This document shows positions 50,632 to 59,410 of a DNA stretch of 64,000 nt, one piece after another. The notes under the pieces are model-generated. The model searched no databases, had not been told where the DNA came from, and was given only the letters and a program-made list of their open reading frames with translations. Both the position numbers and the translations under genes were made by a program. This stretch comes from a virus. The stretch covers positions 1 to 64,000 of the IMG/VR virus record IMGVR_UViG_3300028283_000002. One strand, 5' to 3'. Position 1 is the first letter of the stretch; each line of letters begins with the position of its first letter.

Positions 50632-50831
50632 TCGTGTTCGAATATAGTGTCCACTTTATCTGTAATTACCAAATCAAATCCTTCAAACTCGCTTGGTATA
50701 TCACCAATATCATTAACATCTTTTACTTGAATGGCTATTGCTAGTTTACCGTTATACTTTTCAAAATAAATATTTTGAATGTTTTTATTATGATTAAATA
50801 AATTCCTTAATTTTTCTATTACTCCTACCAT
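50628..50831 (-). CDS. Small hypothetical protein
   Basis: Product of 67 aa from MVGVIEKLRNLFNHNKNIQN. This start follows the upstream TAA directly (TAATATG). Alpha/beta with KLAIAIQVKDVNDIGDIPSE. Function unknown. Confidence 0.74.
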   Translation of the reverse strand: MVGVIEKLRNLFNHNKNIQNIYFEKYNGKLAIAIQVKDVNDIGDIPSEFEGFDLVITDKVDTIFEHE

Positions 50832-50832
50832 A

Positions 50833-51072
50833 TTACAATTTATTATTTTTTCTAATTTTTTTAACAATAAAATATGTTGGTACAATCATACCTATAATAT
50901 AAATTATAATCGCTAATGTCGAACTATACTGTTGAACCTCTCTTGCTATAACTATTGCCACAATAGCAATTGAAAACATAATAGGAAGAAACATAACTTT
51001 CTTGTCCCTAAAAGCAATTATTAAAAAAGATAGGCATATTAAACCACCTATTATAAATAAAACATTCAACAT
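50833..51072 (-). CDS. Small membrane protein, three TM segments
   Basis: Product of 79 aa with hydrophobic segments at about 2-20, 27-45 and 51-70 and a basic C terminus KKIRKNNKL. First gene of its run, divergent from the polymerase-like gene at 51173. Confidence 0.76.
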   Translation of the reverse strand: MLNVLFIIGGLICLSFLIIAFRDKKVMFLPIMFSIAIVAIVIAREVQQYSSTLAIIIYIIGMIVPTYFIVKKIRKNNKL

Positions 51073-51172
51073 CGCAATATTTTTATTCTAAATACAAAGA
51101 TAAATATATTTTTTCGAATTAAAAACTTTATCAGTAAAAAAATATAGAACCACAAAAAGAATAATATCCCCA

Positions 51173-52366
51173 ATGGGTTCTACAAAATACTTATATCAAT
51201 TTATACCAGATAAGTTTGAATATCTCACTAAAACCAAAGTAATTGAATTCAAGGAAGTTAATCTCAAAACAGCTTACCTTATTAATATAATTCACGAACT
51301 CATTCTTAAATTTTATTTTTCTAATAGAAACTATATTGATCTTGAACCAAATGAAGATATAAAATTTAATCTTTGGAGCTCTATCTTACGTAAGAAGTAC
51401 GGAATGCACTACAATATTTACATGGAATATCTTGTAAATATTGGTTTTATATCTATGACTTCTGATTATTACGTTGGTAAGAAAGCCAAGACATATAAGA
51501 TAAACCCATTTGAGATAAATACTATAAAGAAAGTAAAAACTAACGACACCATACTAGCCAAGAAAAGCACTAAAGAATATTTAATGCAATCAATTACAAG
51601 CTATTGTAACAGCCCAATTAATCCAAAGATAAGAAAGAAACTCGTTGACGACCTTTATCACGTTCAAATAGATTACGAAAAATCTATTAATCTACTCAAC
51701 GACTTAAAGAAGAACGGTAAAATAGAAATTAATAAATTTTATAAAAATCTTCATAGTGTTGAAAGTATTAAATCCAATAACCTATTTTTCAAATTTGACG
51801 AGTACGGTAGATTCCATACGAACTTCACAATTCTTAAAAGAGAAATAAGACAAAATTTCTTAAAGATTGATAACGAAGAAATTGTAGAGATTGATATTGG
51901 CAACTCACAACCTTTATTCTTAGCCTTATTATTACAAGAAGAAATGCAACCAGATGATCCAGAAATCAATAATTACATATGGTTGGCAAGACAAGGATTA
52001 TTTTACGAACACATATTAAATAATTTCACCAACTTAACTAGGAGTGATGTTAAACTATTAACCTACAAAGTATTATTTGGTCATAACGGTATAAACTCAA
52101 CAGAAAATAAAATATTTCAAAGTTTATTTCCAAAAATATATGACTATATAATTGAATATAAGAAGGTTAATGATAATTATAAATCAATGGCGCATATACT
52201 TCAAAAGATGGAGAGTGATTTCATATTTGGTAAAGTTGTAACTGAGATATATGATAAGATACCAGGTATAAGGTTATTCACTGTACATGACTCAATTTTA
52301 TTTCCTATTAAATACGAGAAGCAGGTGAGAGAAATATTTGAAAGAAATAAGAAGGAAATATTTTAA
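51173..52366 (+). CDS. Palm-only family A polymerase-like protein
   Basis: Product of 397 aa. IVEIDIGNSQPLFLALLL (238-254) fits motif A, with D241. TRSDVKLLTYKVLFGHNG (289-306) fits motif B (R...K......G), and LFTVHDSILF (369-378) fits motif C (HD). These appear in PolA order in the second half. No 3'-5' or 5'-3' exonuclease domain is visible. The N-terminal 200 residues may bind DNA or act as a primase-like part. I recall similar proteins in Bacteroidota mobile elements. DNA or RNA polymerase activity is inferred. Confidence 0.62.
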   Translation: MGSTKYLYQFIPDKFEYLTKTKVIEFKEVNLKTAYLINIIHELILKFYFSNRNYIDLEPNEDIKFNLWSSILRKKYGMHYNIYMEYLVNIGFISMTSDYYVGKKAKTYKINPFEINTIKKVKTNDTILAKKSTKEYLMQSITSYCNSPINPKIRKKLVDDLYHVQIDYEKSINLLNDLKKNGKIEINKFYKNLHSVESIKSNNLFFKFDEYGRFHTNFTILKREIRQNFLKIDNEEIVEIDIGNSQPLFLALLLQEEMQPDDPEINNYIWLARQGLFYEHILNNFTNLTRSDVKLLTYKVLFGHNGINSTENKIFQSLFPKIYDYIIEYKKVNDNYKSMAHILQKMESDFIFGKVVTEIYDKIPGIRLFTVHDSILFPIKYEKQVREIFERNKKEIF

Positions 52367-53007
52367 TCATCATCCCATTCTTCTTCACCGTATGGATCGA
52401 AAGGATTTATTCCTCCAATGATCTTTATTGGTTTTCTATGATCTATGTAGAAAGATTTACCGTCTTCTGTATAAATTTTTAACAGATCTCCTTGATGAAT
52501 AGCATCCAGTGAAATTGTAATTTTTACTGGAACACATTTAGCTATTTTTTTAATATTTGGATTAGAAGCATTAAAATTCGATAAAGCATCAGCGTTTTTA
52601 CTTCCTGTAAAAGTAATTTCTTTTCCAAAATATTTCTCAAATTCTTTCATAAACGTATCTATGAAAAAGAATCTACCTGTTGGTGATATATCAAAATATA
52701 CACTATGTCTTCTATCACTTGATCTAACTAAATAAGGTGTACAGTATTGACTTTCACTGGCTCTGTGATATATTACGTCTTCAACATTCATTATAGCGTT
52801 ATGAGAAGTACTCATATTACATTTAAAAGTTTCAGACATGAAGTTATTTGTGTGGAAAGACACTATTCTACCAACAAGATGGTCTCTGAAAATTTCAGCC
52901 ATTTTTTCACCAGCTTCAGTATCAATTCTTCTAATATCATCAGAGAAACTAATAACTTTATCAGTTTTCATAGCCTCATTTAAAAAATTATTGAATTTAG
53001 TTCTCAT
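52363..53007 (-). CDS. Leader- and DPYGEE-tagged hypothetical protein
   Basis: Product of 214 aa from MRTKFNNFLNEAMKTDKVIS, whose ATG overlaps the stop of the upstream tagged gene. C terminus NPFDPYGEEEWDDD. The body has a beta-rich domain with VSFHTNNFMSETFKCNM and a later KVPVKITISL-type strand. It is convergent with the polymerase-like gene. Confidence 0.85.
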   Translation of the reverse strand: MRTKFNNFLNEAMKTDKVISFSDDIRRIDTEAGEKMAEIFRDHLVGRIVSFHTNNFMSETFKCNMSTSHNAIMNVEDVIYHRASESQYCTPYLVRSSDRRHSVYFDISPTGRFFFIDTFMKEFEKYFGKEITFTGSKNADALSNFNASNPNIKKIAKCVPVKITISLDAIHQGDLLKIYTEDGKSFYIDHRKPIKIIGGINPFDPYGEEEWDDD

Positions 53008-53351
53008 TTTTCCCAAACTTCTTCACCGTAAGGATCTAACTCAGAGTGAGGATTAATTTTTCTTTTCTTTTTAATTTCAATAGCCTCTTTGTACGTCTTT
53101 GGACATTCACCTCCAACCATATCAAACTCTTTTTCTGTTAATACTATCGCTTTATAAGTATATCCTAAAGCAAATATAGCGTCTTTGGCTGATAGATTAT
53201 GGTTTTGACGTTTTAATTTACCGTCAACATACATACCAATCCAATCACCGTCTGTACTTTCTACAAATCTTATAACTGGATCTGGTCTTTCATAAGAAGA
53301 TTCATCACTTAGATTTACACCTATTGCTTCATTAAATTTTTTAATTTTCAT
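53004..53351 (-). CDS. Leader- and DPYGEE-tagged hypothetical protein
   Basis: Product of 115 aa. N terminus MKIKKFNEAIGVNLSDE, C terminus ELDPYGEEVWEK. The body includes YKAIVLTEKEFDMVGGECPK. A near-consensus TAATATATA box lies 5 nt before the ATG. Function unknown. Confidence 0.85.
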   Translation of the reverse strand: MKIKKFNEAIGVNLSDESSYERPDPVIRFVESTDGDWIGMYVDGKLKRQNHNLSAKDAIFALGYTYKAIVLTEKEFDMVGGECPKTYKEAIEIKKKRKINPHSELDPYGEEVWEK

Positions 53352-53356
53352 ACTCT

Positions 53357-53366
53357 TATATATTAT
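53357..53366 (-). promoter_or_regulatory. Putative phage promoter box (ATAATATATA)
   Basis: One mismatch from the consensus, 5 nt before ATG 53351. Back-to-back with the box at 53383. Confidence 0.4.
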
Positions 53367-53382
53367 TTTTTAAATTGAAGTT

Positions 53383-53392
53383 TTAATATATA
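53383..53392 (+). promoter_or_regulatory. Putative phage promoter box TTAATATATA
   Basis: Exact copy 5 nt before ATG 53398. Confidence 0.5.
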
Positions 53393-53397
53393 GTTTT

Positions 53398-54492
53398 ATG
53401 ATTAAAGATTATTTAAAGTTTAACGAATCCACAAAACCTATATGGTATTACGATAGAATCATAGCTCACGGAGGGCTTAGATTTTGGGGCGACGACGGAC
53501 AGTATAACGTAGACATAGAAGGTCAAACTGGTAGGGTTGCTTCTATTAAAGGGGGTGGGTATAAGATGGTTGGAATAGTCTTTGATAATTATTTTTTTAA
53601 CCAACTCACAGACTTAGATAAGATTTTAAAATTTAAAAGAGGTTTATGGGTAGGTATGGATCAACTTGAAAAAGTTGTAATTGAAAAACCAAAAATAGAA
53701 AGAAGACCACTATCTTTTTCAGATAAAGCTAAAAAGGTCATTGAATATTGTGAATACGTAGATTGCCCATTATTCCTAGATATAGATTATATAGATATTA
53801 CTGAAAAGAACGACACTGTATCTTATATAACAAGAGATAGATTAGAAAGATTGAGTTACGACGATGATCAATGGGATAATAATTTAAGACAAGAAATGAA
53901 GGTTAGTAAACTAATCATGATGATAACACCCTATACTAATCAAGTTAGTTTAGAAAAGAAAGTAAATTTATTTAAATCTGCACATAACTCTATTATTACA
54001 AATAAAGCAACTTTTAAAATAGTAAAAGGTGACGAAATAGGTAAATGGTATAACGAAGACTCTTATCAAGAAGGAACAGGACAATTAAACAAATCTTGTA
54101 TGAGAGATAAAATGGACAGACTATCAGTTTATTATACCAATCCAGATAAAATAAGTATGTTAATATTATTAAACGAAGACAATAAACTAGTTGGTAGAGC
54201 ACTTGTTTGGAAAGTAGATGAGCCAGAAGGTGTTACCTATATGGATAGAACATATACAGTATATTCAGAAGACGTGCATAGATTTGAAGACTACGCTAGA
54301 CAACACGGTTGGAAATATTTTGAAATGTATAGATATACAGGAATGAAAGTATATTTTGATTACGATTTGGGGTCAGACGAAGAAAACCCCTACATGGACA
54401 CATTTACAAATTATTACTCTGATATTAAATGTTTAACAAATAAATATATTGATGGGCATCAAGATGAGTTAATAGACTTTACATACGTATAA
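53398..54492 (+). CDS. SCM/GRxLxW family protein with leader, paralog 2
   Basis: Product of 364 aa. Leader MIKDYLKFNESTKPIW, then about 190 variable residues. The family core KSCMRDKMDRLSVYYTNPDK, MLILLNEDNKLVGRALVW and YMDRTYTVYSEDVHRFEDYA comes at about 245-305. A C-terminal YMDTFTNYYSD follows, shared with 57453-58625. Paralogs are at 12055, 57453 and, more distantly, 60277. Function unknown. Confidence 0.84.
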   Translation: MIKDYLKFNESTKPIWYYDRIIAHGGLRFWGDDGQYNVDIEGQTGRVASIKGGGYKMVGIVFDNYFFNQLTDLDKILKFKRGLWVGMDQLEKVVIEKPKIERRPLSFSDKAKKVIEYCEYVDCPLFLDIDYIDITEKNDTVSYITRDRLERLSYDDDQWDNNLRQEMKVSKLIMMITPYTNQVSLEKKVNLFKSAHNSIITNKATFKIVKGDEIGKWYNEDSYQEGTGQLNKSCMRDKMDRLSVYYTNPDKISMLILLNEDNKLVGRALVWKVDEPEGVTYMDRTYTVYSEDVHRFEDYARQHGWKYFEMYRYTGMKVYFDYDLGSDEENPYMDTFTNYYSDIKCLTNKYIDGHQDELIDFTYV

Positions 54493-54499
54493 TAAAATA

Positions 54500-54509
54500 T
54501 TTATATATA
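54500..54509 (+). promoter_or_regulatory. Putative phage promoter box (TTTATATATA)
   Basis: Variant box 7 nt before ATG 54517. Confidence 0.42.
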
Positions 54510-54516
54510 GAAGACA

Positions 54517-55938
54517 ATGGAAAATATGTTAAAATATCAAGAATTTATAAATGAGTCTAAGATAGACTCCACTTACGCTGATAACGAGAATAAGCATAGA
54601 TTATTATTTTCTGAAACTATAAGTAAAGATTTTTCTGAAAGGAGAAACGAATTTCCTCTATTTTATCAATTCTATTTAGATTCTGACGTATTTTACGGTC
54701 TTAGATTTATTACAGATAATGATGATATAGATAGAATTGTAGATGATTACGAAAATATTAGATTCACTCTACTTCTATCTAGATCTTATAGAGATACAGA
54801 AGACGAACTCCCTGGTGATCATAAACACCTTTTAACATACGAAGGCGGTAGATTTAATCTTTCACAAATTATAGAAAATAAAGAAAATTATTATTTTTAT
54901 AAAATAGTTGAAGGGCCTAGAAATAATAATATACCGAATTGGGATGAAGCTGTTGATTTTGAACAAATTAACGAAAAGAGATGGATATTTGTTATAAGAA
55001 AAGAATCGACTTGTTCTTTGGTTAAAACTGAATCAAGAGAGAGTAGTGGCACTTGGGCTGAAAGACATTTATCTAAATTGTATGGTTGGAAAGAAGATCC
55101 AAAAAAAATAAAATTAAATTTCACTTATAACGGTGCTGCTATTACAAGGGCTAATGGTTTAATAAATACAGTTTTTAATTCGACTGATGCTGATATATTT
55201 GAAATAGAAGATAATCCAGAAACTTGTTTCAAATACGATCTAGTTATGCCGGATGGTAAAAAAATAGAAGTGAAAAAATATAATATAAAAGAAATTTGGA
55301 AAAATAACGCACCTGTTCCTATCTTACTAGCTCAACAAATTAGAATGGCTAGTAGAGAAACACTTGTTAAAATTGTGAGAATGTACAGAGATTTATTAGA
55401 AGAAGACACACCCGAATATGACGCAGTAAATGATTTAGTAGAAATGCAACCAAGAGAACTTCAAGATTATTTCGATGTTAGAAAACAACCAGGCGGAAGA
55501 TTAAATCCAATATGTACAACTATAAAAGCCTATTATAATTCAAGAATAAGAAGACTTGTGGAAAAATTTAACGCGATGAACCAAAATCTTTGGATGCAAG
55601 GCATTTACGGTATTTATTTTTGCGATGAAGATAGAACTACTAGAAAAAGAGATTTCCTTGTTAAAGTTGGTGAAAACGGTGTTAGGAATTTCAATTATTT
55701 CTGGAGAGAATTTAATAGTTGGTTGGGGTTCAACGAATTAAAATTATTTATGACTGTAAAAGGTGAAGCGTGGGAATACATCTTATCTGAATGGGACACT
55801 TTTGTTAGGACTTTTCAAGTAGAGAATCACGAAGAATATCTTGCTGATATTGAAAATGGTGAAATAGATATAGATGATAAGACGTATAAATATAACGATA
55901 TGGATCACTATTGGGTAGAAGAGCCAAAAGAAGATTAA
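54517..55938 (+). CDS. Leader-bearing hypothetical protein
   Basis: Product of 473 aa. N terminus MENMLKYQEFINESKIDSTY contains YQEFINE, very close to YQEFIAE of T4 internal proteins. The middle (about 160-250) resembles a restriction-like strand pattern with YDLVMPDGKKIEVKKYN (D...ExK), so a nuclease is possible. The C terminus MDHYWVEEPKED is acidic, with a Trp like the tag. If packaged, it would be injected cargo. Confidence 0.82.
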   Translation: MENMLKYQEFINESKIDSTYADNENKHRLLFSETISKDFSERRNEFPLFYQFYLDSDVFYGLRFITDNDDIDRIVDDYENIRFTLLLSRSYRDTEDELPGDHKHLLTYEGGRFNLSQIIENKENYYFYKIVEGPRNNNIPNWDEAVDFEQINEKRWIFVIRKESTCSLVKTESRESSGTWAERHLSKLYGWKEDPKKIKLNFTYNGAAITRANGLINTVFNSTDADIFEIEDNPETCFKYDLVMPDGKKIEVKKYNIKEIWKNNAPVPILLAQQIRMASRETLVKIVRMYRDLLEEDTPEYDAVNDLVEMQPRELQDYFDVRKQPGGRLNPICTTIKAYYNSRIRRLVEKFNAMNQNLWMQGIYGIYFCDEDRTTRKRDFLVKVGENGVRNFNYFWREFNSWLGFNELKLFMTVKGEAWEYILSEWDTFVRTFQVENHEEYLADIENGEIDIDDKTYKYNDMDHYWVEEPKED

Positions 55939-57102
55939 TTACAAATACATATCATTACTTACCTGGTTAACATTACTTGTATTTCTTACTTGAAAATTAG
56001 TATTTGCTGATATAAAACCAGAACCAACTGGGCTTCTTATTGGTTTATAAGGAGATATAATATCAGAATTCTTTATAGTGGCATCAGGAGCACCTCTAGC
56101 CACACTTCCCTCAACGTCAAAACTAACTAGATAAGTATTATTAGGATAAACTTTTAATATTTTAACAGGAGCTGGTTCACCTGTTAGATTGTGGGTGATC
56201 ATAACATAATCGTCTTTAATTGGATCAAATCTTTTTTCGTAGAGTTGATAACTCATAACGTGATTAAACCCTTCATTTCTTGCGTTTTCCATAGCTCTTA
56301 TCCTTCCTTTTATTGTCTCTATTTCGTTCGAGAGAGTTTCGTAATCTTTTGTACCTTTTTTGGTTCTTGCCAGTGTAGCCTCGTAACCTTCGAGTGTTTG
56401 TCTTAGTAGAGCAAGTCTTCTTAATCTATTTTGAATTGGATCTTTTTCTGCTTGTTGATTGGGTCTCGCTGCTCTCCTAGCTCTTGGTGGTGCTTGATAA
56501 TTGTAATCTTTATCTTTTGAAGAAGACTGTTTTTTCTCTGGTCTTGTTTTAGCTTTACCACTTTGGATGAATGGATAAACTGTATCTAAAATAAATATTT
56601 TAAAATCTGCGTAATTTAATCCAGATACCTTGTAATCGTAATCTTTTTCACCATATTTTATATTAACATGAAAAACAGGCATACGGATAGTATTATCGAA
56701 AGTGACCACAAAATCTAAATTCACGTGACTTATATGTAAATTATCACATTCTATTTTTATATAATTACGATTAGGAATAGATAGATAACAGTCTCTATAA
56801 TTCCTATATATGAATTGAACAACAGCGTTCCAAGTATCTTGAAATTCTTGTTTTTGTCTTTCTTCTTCTTGTTTTTGTCTTTCTTCTCTTTCTTCGGTCT
56901 CTCTTCTCTGTCTTTCAGCTCTTTCTTCTCTTTCTCTTTTTTCTTTTTCTGCTTTTTCTTTAGCCATTTTTTCTTTAGTTCTCAAAGAAGGTTCACCCTT
57001 GATATCTTTACCAGTGGCAACTTCGTAATCTAAAAAATTTCTCATCCATTTTGGACTTCTATAAATCGCTTCATTCGCCTTCTGGTTTCTCATTCTTACC
57101 AC
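55939..57102 (-). CDS. Coiled-coil protein
   Basis: Product of 387 aa. N terminus MVRMRNQKANEAIYRSPKWM is followed by a long Lys/Glu/Arg-rich coiled coil (about 45-95). A globular domain follows, then a Pro/Arg-rich linker near 210, a second coiled coil (about 225-275) and a C-terminal SH3-like part with DDYVMITHNLTGEPAPVKIL. A head-internal or virion structural role is plausible. Confidence 0.82.
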   Translation of the reverse strand: MVRMRNQKANEAIYRSPKWMRNFLDYEVATGKDIKGEPSLRTKEKMAKEKAEKEKREREERAERQRRETEEREERQKQEEERQKQEFQDTWNAVVQFIYRNYRDCYLSIPNRNYIKIECDNLHISHVNLDFVVTFDNTIRMPVFHVNIKYGEKDYDYKVSGLNYADFKIFILDTVYPFIQSGKAKTRPEKKQSSSKDKDYNYQAPPRARRAARPNQQAEKDPIQNRLRRLALLRQTLEGYEATLARTKKGTKDYETLSNEIETIKGRIRAMENARNEGFNHVMSYQLYEKRFDPIKDDYVMITHNLTGEPAPVKILKVYPNNTYLVSFDVEGSVARGAPDATIKNSDIISPYKPIRSPVGSGFISANTNFQVRNTSNVNQVSNDMYL

Positions 57103-57460
57103 TAATTATTTTTATGCCATATTTATCTGCCCAATCATATATCTTATCTAAATATGGTAATATATTCTTCTCATTCTTTTCCTTTACCAACTTAACCAAA
57201 TCATTCCAACACTCTTTACCTATACCAACTAAATTATCTTTCTTACCAAGTAAAGCGTCTTTATATTTTTTAATGAACTCATTTACGTTCTTATCCTGCG
57301 AATATTTATTCCAAATATCAGTAACATCATACTCTAGTTCCCAATTAACTTCTTGAACGTCAAAATCATCCATAGAGTCTTCAATGGTAAGAGTAGATTG
57401 TTCGTTAACAAAGTCTTTGTAACTAGTTTTTATCATGTGTCTATAATTCTTTTTAGTCAT
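57071..57460 (-). CDS. Leader-bearing hypothetical protein
   Basis: Product of 129 aa from ATG 57460, overlapping the stop of the upstream gene. The leader MIKTSYKDFVNEQSTL begins at Met9, which may be the true start. The rest is acidic and helical with DVTDIWNKYSQDKNVNEFIK. It overlaps the next gene by 32 nt. Confidence 0.8.
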   Translation of the reverse strand: MTKKNYRHMIKTSYKDFVNEQSTLTIEDSMDDFDVQEVNWELEYDVTDIWNKYSQDKNVNEFIKKYKDALLGKKDNLVGIGKECWNDLVKLVKEKNEKNILPYLDKIYDWADKYGIKIISGKNEKPEGE

Positions 57461-58625
57461 GGTCTACGTAATTATAATATTGAAATGATTTCGCTTTATA
57501 ATCTATATTCAAAGCGTCTGGTGTTAATAATTGGTTTGTATCTCTATTAAAATATTTGAAAGTGTCCATAAAAGGATTGTTTTGAGGAACACCGTAATCT
57601 CTTTTCACAGTAACTCTCTTCACACCGTTACGATCTCTTACCCAAGGACCTATCATATTATTCTTTTTACAATATTCAACCATCTTTAGTTCACTTGTAT
57701 TATCTACTGAATAAATCCTATCCATGTAAACAGTACCGTCATCTAATTTCCAAATAAGTACTCTAGCCATCAACATCCCCTTATCATCTGTTAATATACC
57801 CATTGCGCATTTATCTGGATTTTCACAATAAATATCAAATCTTTTTTGCGATCTAGATGATCTCATACAAGAACCACCGATAGATCCTTGATGACCAGTT
57901 TCGCCTTTTCCGTAGGTAGTGCCAAGGTACCATTTTCTTATGTCCTCACCAACAACTACTTTCAAATTATCTTCTACGTTCTTTATTGTTTTTTCCCACA
58001 ATAATTTAAATTGGGGAATAAGTGCGTCTATTTCTTTATCAGTTAGATCTGGATCTAATTTTCTGAAAAATTTACCAATTTTCATAGTTTGTCTAAAACT
58101 GGCTTTATATGGATCTACTGCTTTATTTTTAATTTCTGATTTGAATTTGGATATAGGTACAAAAGAAATTAAATCACTTTTTTCAAAATCAACATTAACA
58201 AAACAAATATCGATATATTTTTTCTTTATTTTAAATTTTAGTTCAGCCAGAATATCTTTAATAAATTTACTACAATCAAATTCGACTAGATTTCCTCTAA
58301 GAAAATCTTTAGCTTCTTCTGGTGTAATTTTTATAAGACTTCTGCCTTGACTTTTTGTGATAGTAAATGTATCTGTAAGTCTATATTTATGATAAGGCAT
58401 CCATTGATAATCCCTTAATTTATTTTCTGGATCATCTGGTTTTTGTACTTTGATAGTATAAAAAGTTATTTTATCAACATCTGTAATAGTTTCAACTATA
58501 GCTAGTTTACCGTTAAGTTGTTGAACGCCACGAAAATTCTTATCACAGATAACGTAGTCACCCTCTTTTATCTCTTCCTTTTTAACTGCTTCATTCAAAA
58601 CTAAAAACTCATCATATTTGATCAT
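57453..58625 (-). CDS. SCM/GRxLxW family protein with leader, paralog 3
   Basis: Product of 390 aa. Leader MIKYDEFLVLNEAVKKEE is followed by a GDYVICDKNFRG beta domain (about 20-95). The family core GGSCMRSSRSQKRFDIYCEN, MLMARVLIWKLDDGTVYMDR and NNPFMDTFKYFNRD comes at about 255-370. It shares its domain order with 53398-54492. Function unknown. Confidence 0.84.
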   Translation of the reverse strand: MIKYDEFLVLNEAVKKEEIKEGDYVICDKNFRGVQQLNGKLAIVETITDVDKITFYTIKVQKPDDPENKLRDYQWMPYHKYRLTDTFTITKSQGRSLIKITPEEAKDFLRGNLVEFDCSKFIKDILAELKFKIKKKYIDICFVNVDFEKSDLISFVPISKFKSEIKNKAVDPYKASFRQTMKIGKFFRKLDPDLTDKEIDALIPQFKLLWEKTIKNVEDNLKVVVGEDIRKWYLGTTYGKGETGHQGSIGGSCMRSSRSQKRFDIYCENPDKCAMGILTDDKGMLMARVLIWKLDDGTVYMDRIYSVDNTSELKMVEYCKKNNMIGPWVRDRNGVKRVTVKRDYGVPQNNPFMDTFKYFNRDTNQLLTPDALNIDYKAKSFQYYNYVDHD

Positions 58626-58643
58626 TAATTAGTTAATTCTTTT

Positions 58644-59369
58644 TTACCATTTATCTCCTGGCCCATCTGGTCCATCTGAATCATATGCGCCGTATGCACC
58701 GTATGGAGCAACTATTCTTTTCTTCTTCTCTTCTCTTTCTTTCTTTTCTTCTCTTTCTCTTATCTCAATTGATTTTCTAGCCGTTTCTTCAGCTAATTTT
58801 CTTTCTTTTGCCAACGCAATAGCACCCCCATCAGGATCTAAATCAATACCCATTACGTCTTTAGCACTTTTCATTTTCTTAATAATTTCTGGTTCAGGTT
58901 CAGCTTTTTGAATAGGAGCTATTCCGTCTTTTAATTCAAACCTATTTGGTGAAAAGTAATATTGGTTTCCGTTTTCAGCTAGTCTGTGACCTATATCGAT
59001 ATTAAGTTTATCGTTAACGTCAAGAACTTTGAAATATTTATAAGTTACTAAAAAATCAATACAATCTGGTGGCATAGTCTTACTTGGTTTAGGATCTATA
59101 CAAACGATCTTATCTCCAACCTTAAAGATTTTCTTATCCTTTGGTTTCTTTTTCTTGCCACCTTTAATCATATCGTGGGCAGCTTGTAAATCCCAACCAC
59201 AATCAGAAAGAGCTTCTTCGGCCATATCTTCGTCGATGTTACAAGCTCTACTAAGCTTAGCAATTTTATCTCTACGTGAAGCAGATTTTGTTGAAGATGG
59301 AGAAGGCGAAGGACCTTCAGCTCCACACTCTTCGTATAATTTTTTGTAACCATAAATATTACTTTTCAT
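58644..59369 (-). CDS. Leader-bearing protein with UBA-like domain
   Basis: Product of 241 aa. N terminus MKSNIYGYKKLYEECGAEGP, then KLSRACNIDEDMAEEALSDC with GWDLQAAHDMI (about 38-69). This has the three-helix pattern of UBA/EF-Ts N-terminal domains. A beta domain (about 77-150) and an E/K/R-rich helix (about 180-220) follow. The C-terminal YGAYGAYDSDGPDGPGDKW is Gly/Asp/Trp-rich like a diverged tag. A promoter box lies upstream. Confidence 0.75.
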   Translation of the reverse strand: MKSNIYGYKKLYEECGAEGPSPSPSSTKSASRRDKIAKLSRACNIDEDMAEEALSDCGWDLQAAHDMIKGGKKKKPKDKKIFKVGDKIVCIDPKPSKTMPPDCIDFLVTYKYFKVLDVNDKLNIDIGHRLAENGNQYYFSPNRFELKDGIAPIQKAEPEPEIIKKMKSAKDVMGIDLDPDGGAIALAKERKLAEETARKSIEIREREEKKEREEKKKRIVAPYGAYGAYDSDGPDGPGDKW

Positions 59370-59397
59370 ATCTTTTCAATTTTATTTTTATTAACTC

Positions 59398-59407
59398 TAT
59401 ATATTAA
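59398..59407 (-). promoter_or_regulatory. Putative phage promoter box TTAATATATA
   Basis: Exact copy 28 nt before ATG 59369. Confidence 0.5.
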
Positions 59408-59410
59408 AAT

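Noticed and set aside
56815-57033. 72-codon Phe/Ser-rich plus frame
   Set aside because: Antisense of the Lys/Glu/Arg coiled coil in 55939-57102.
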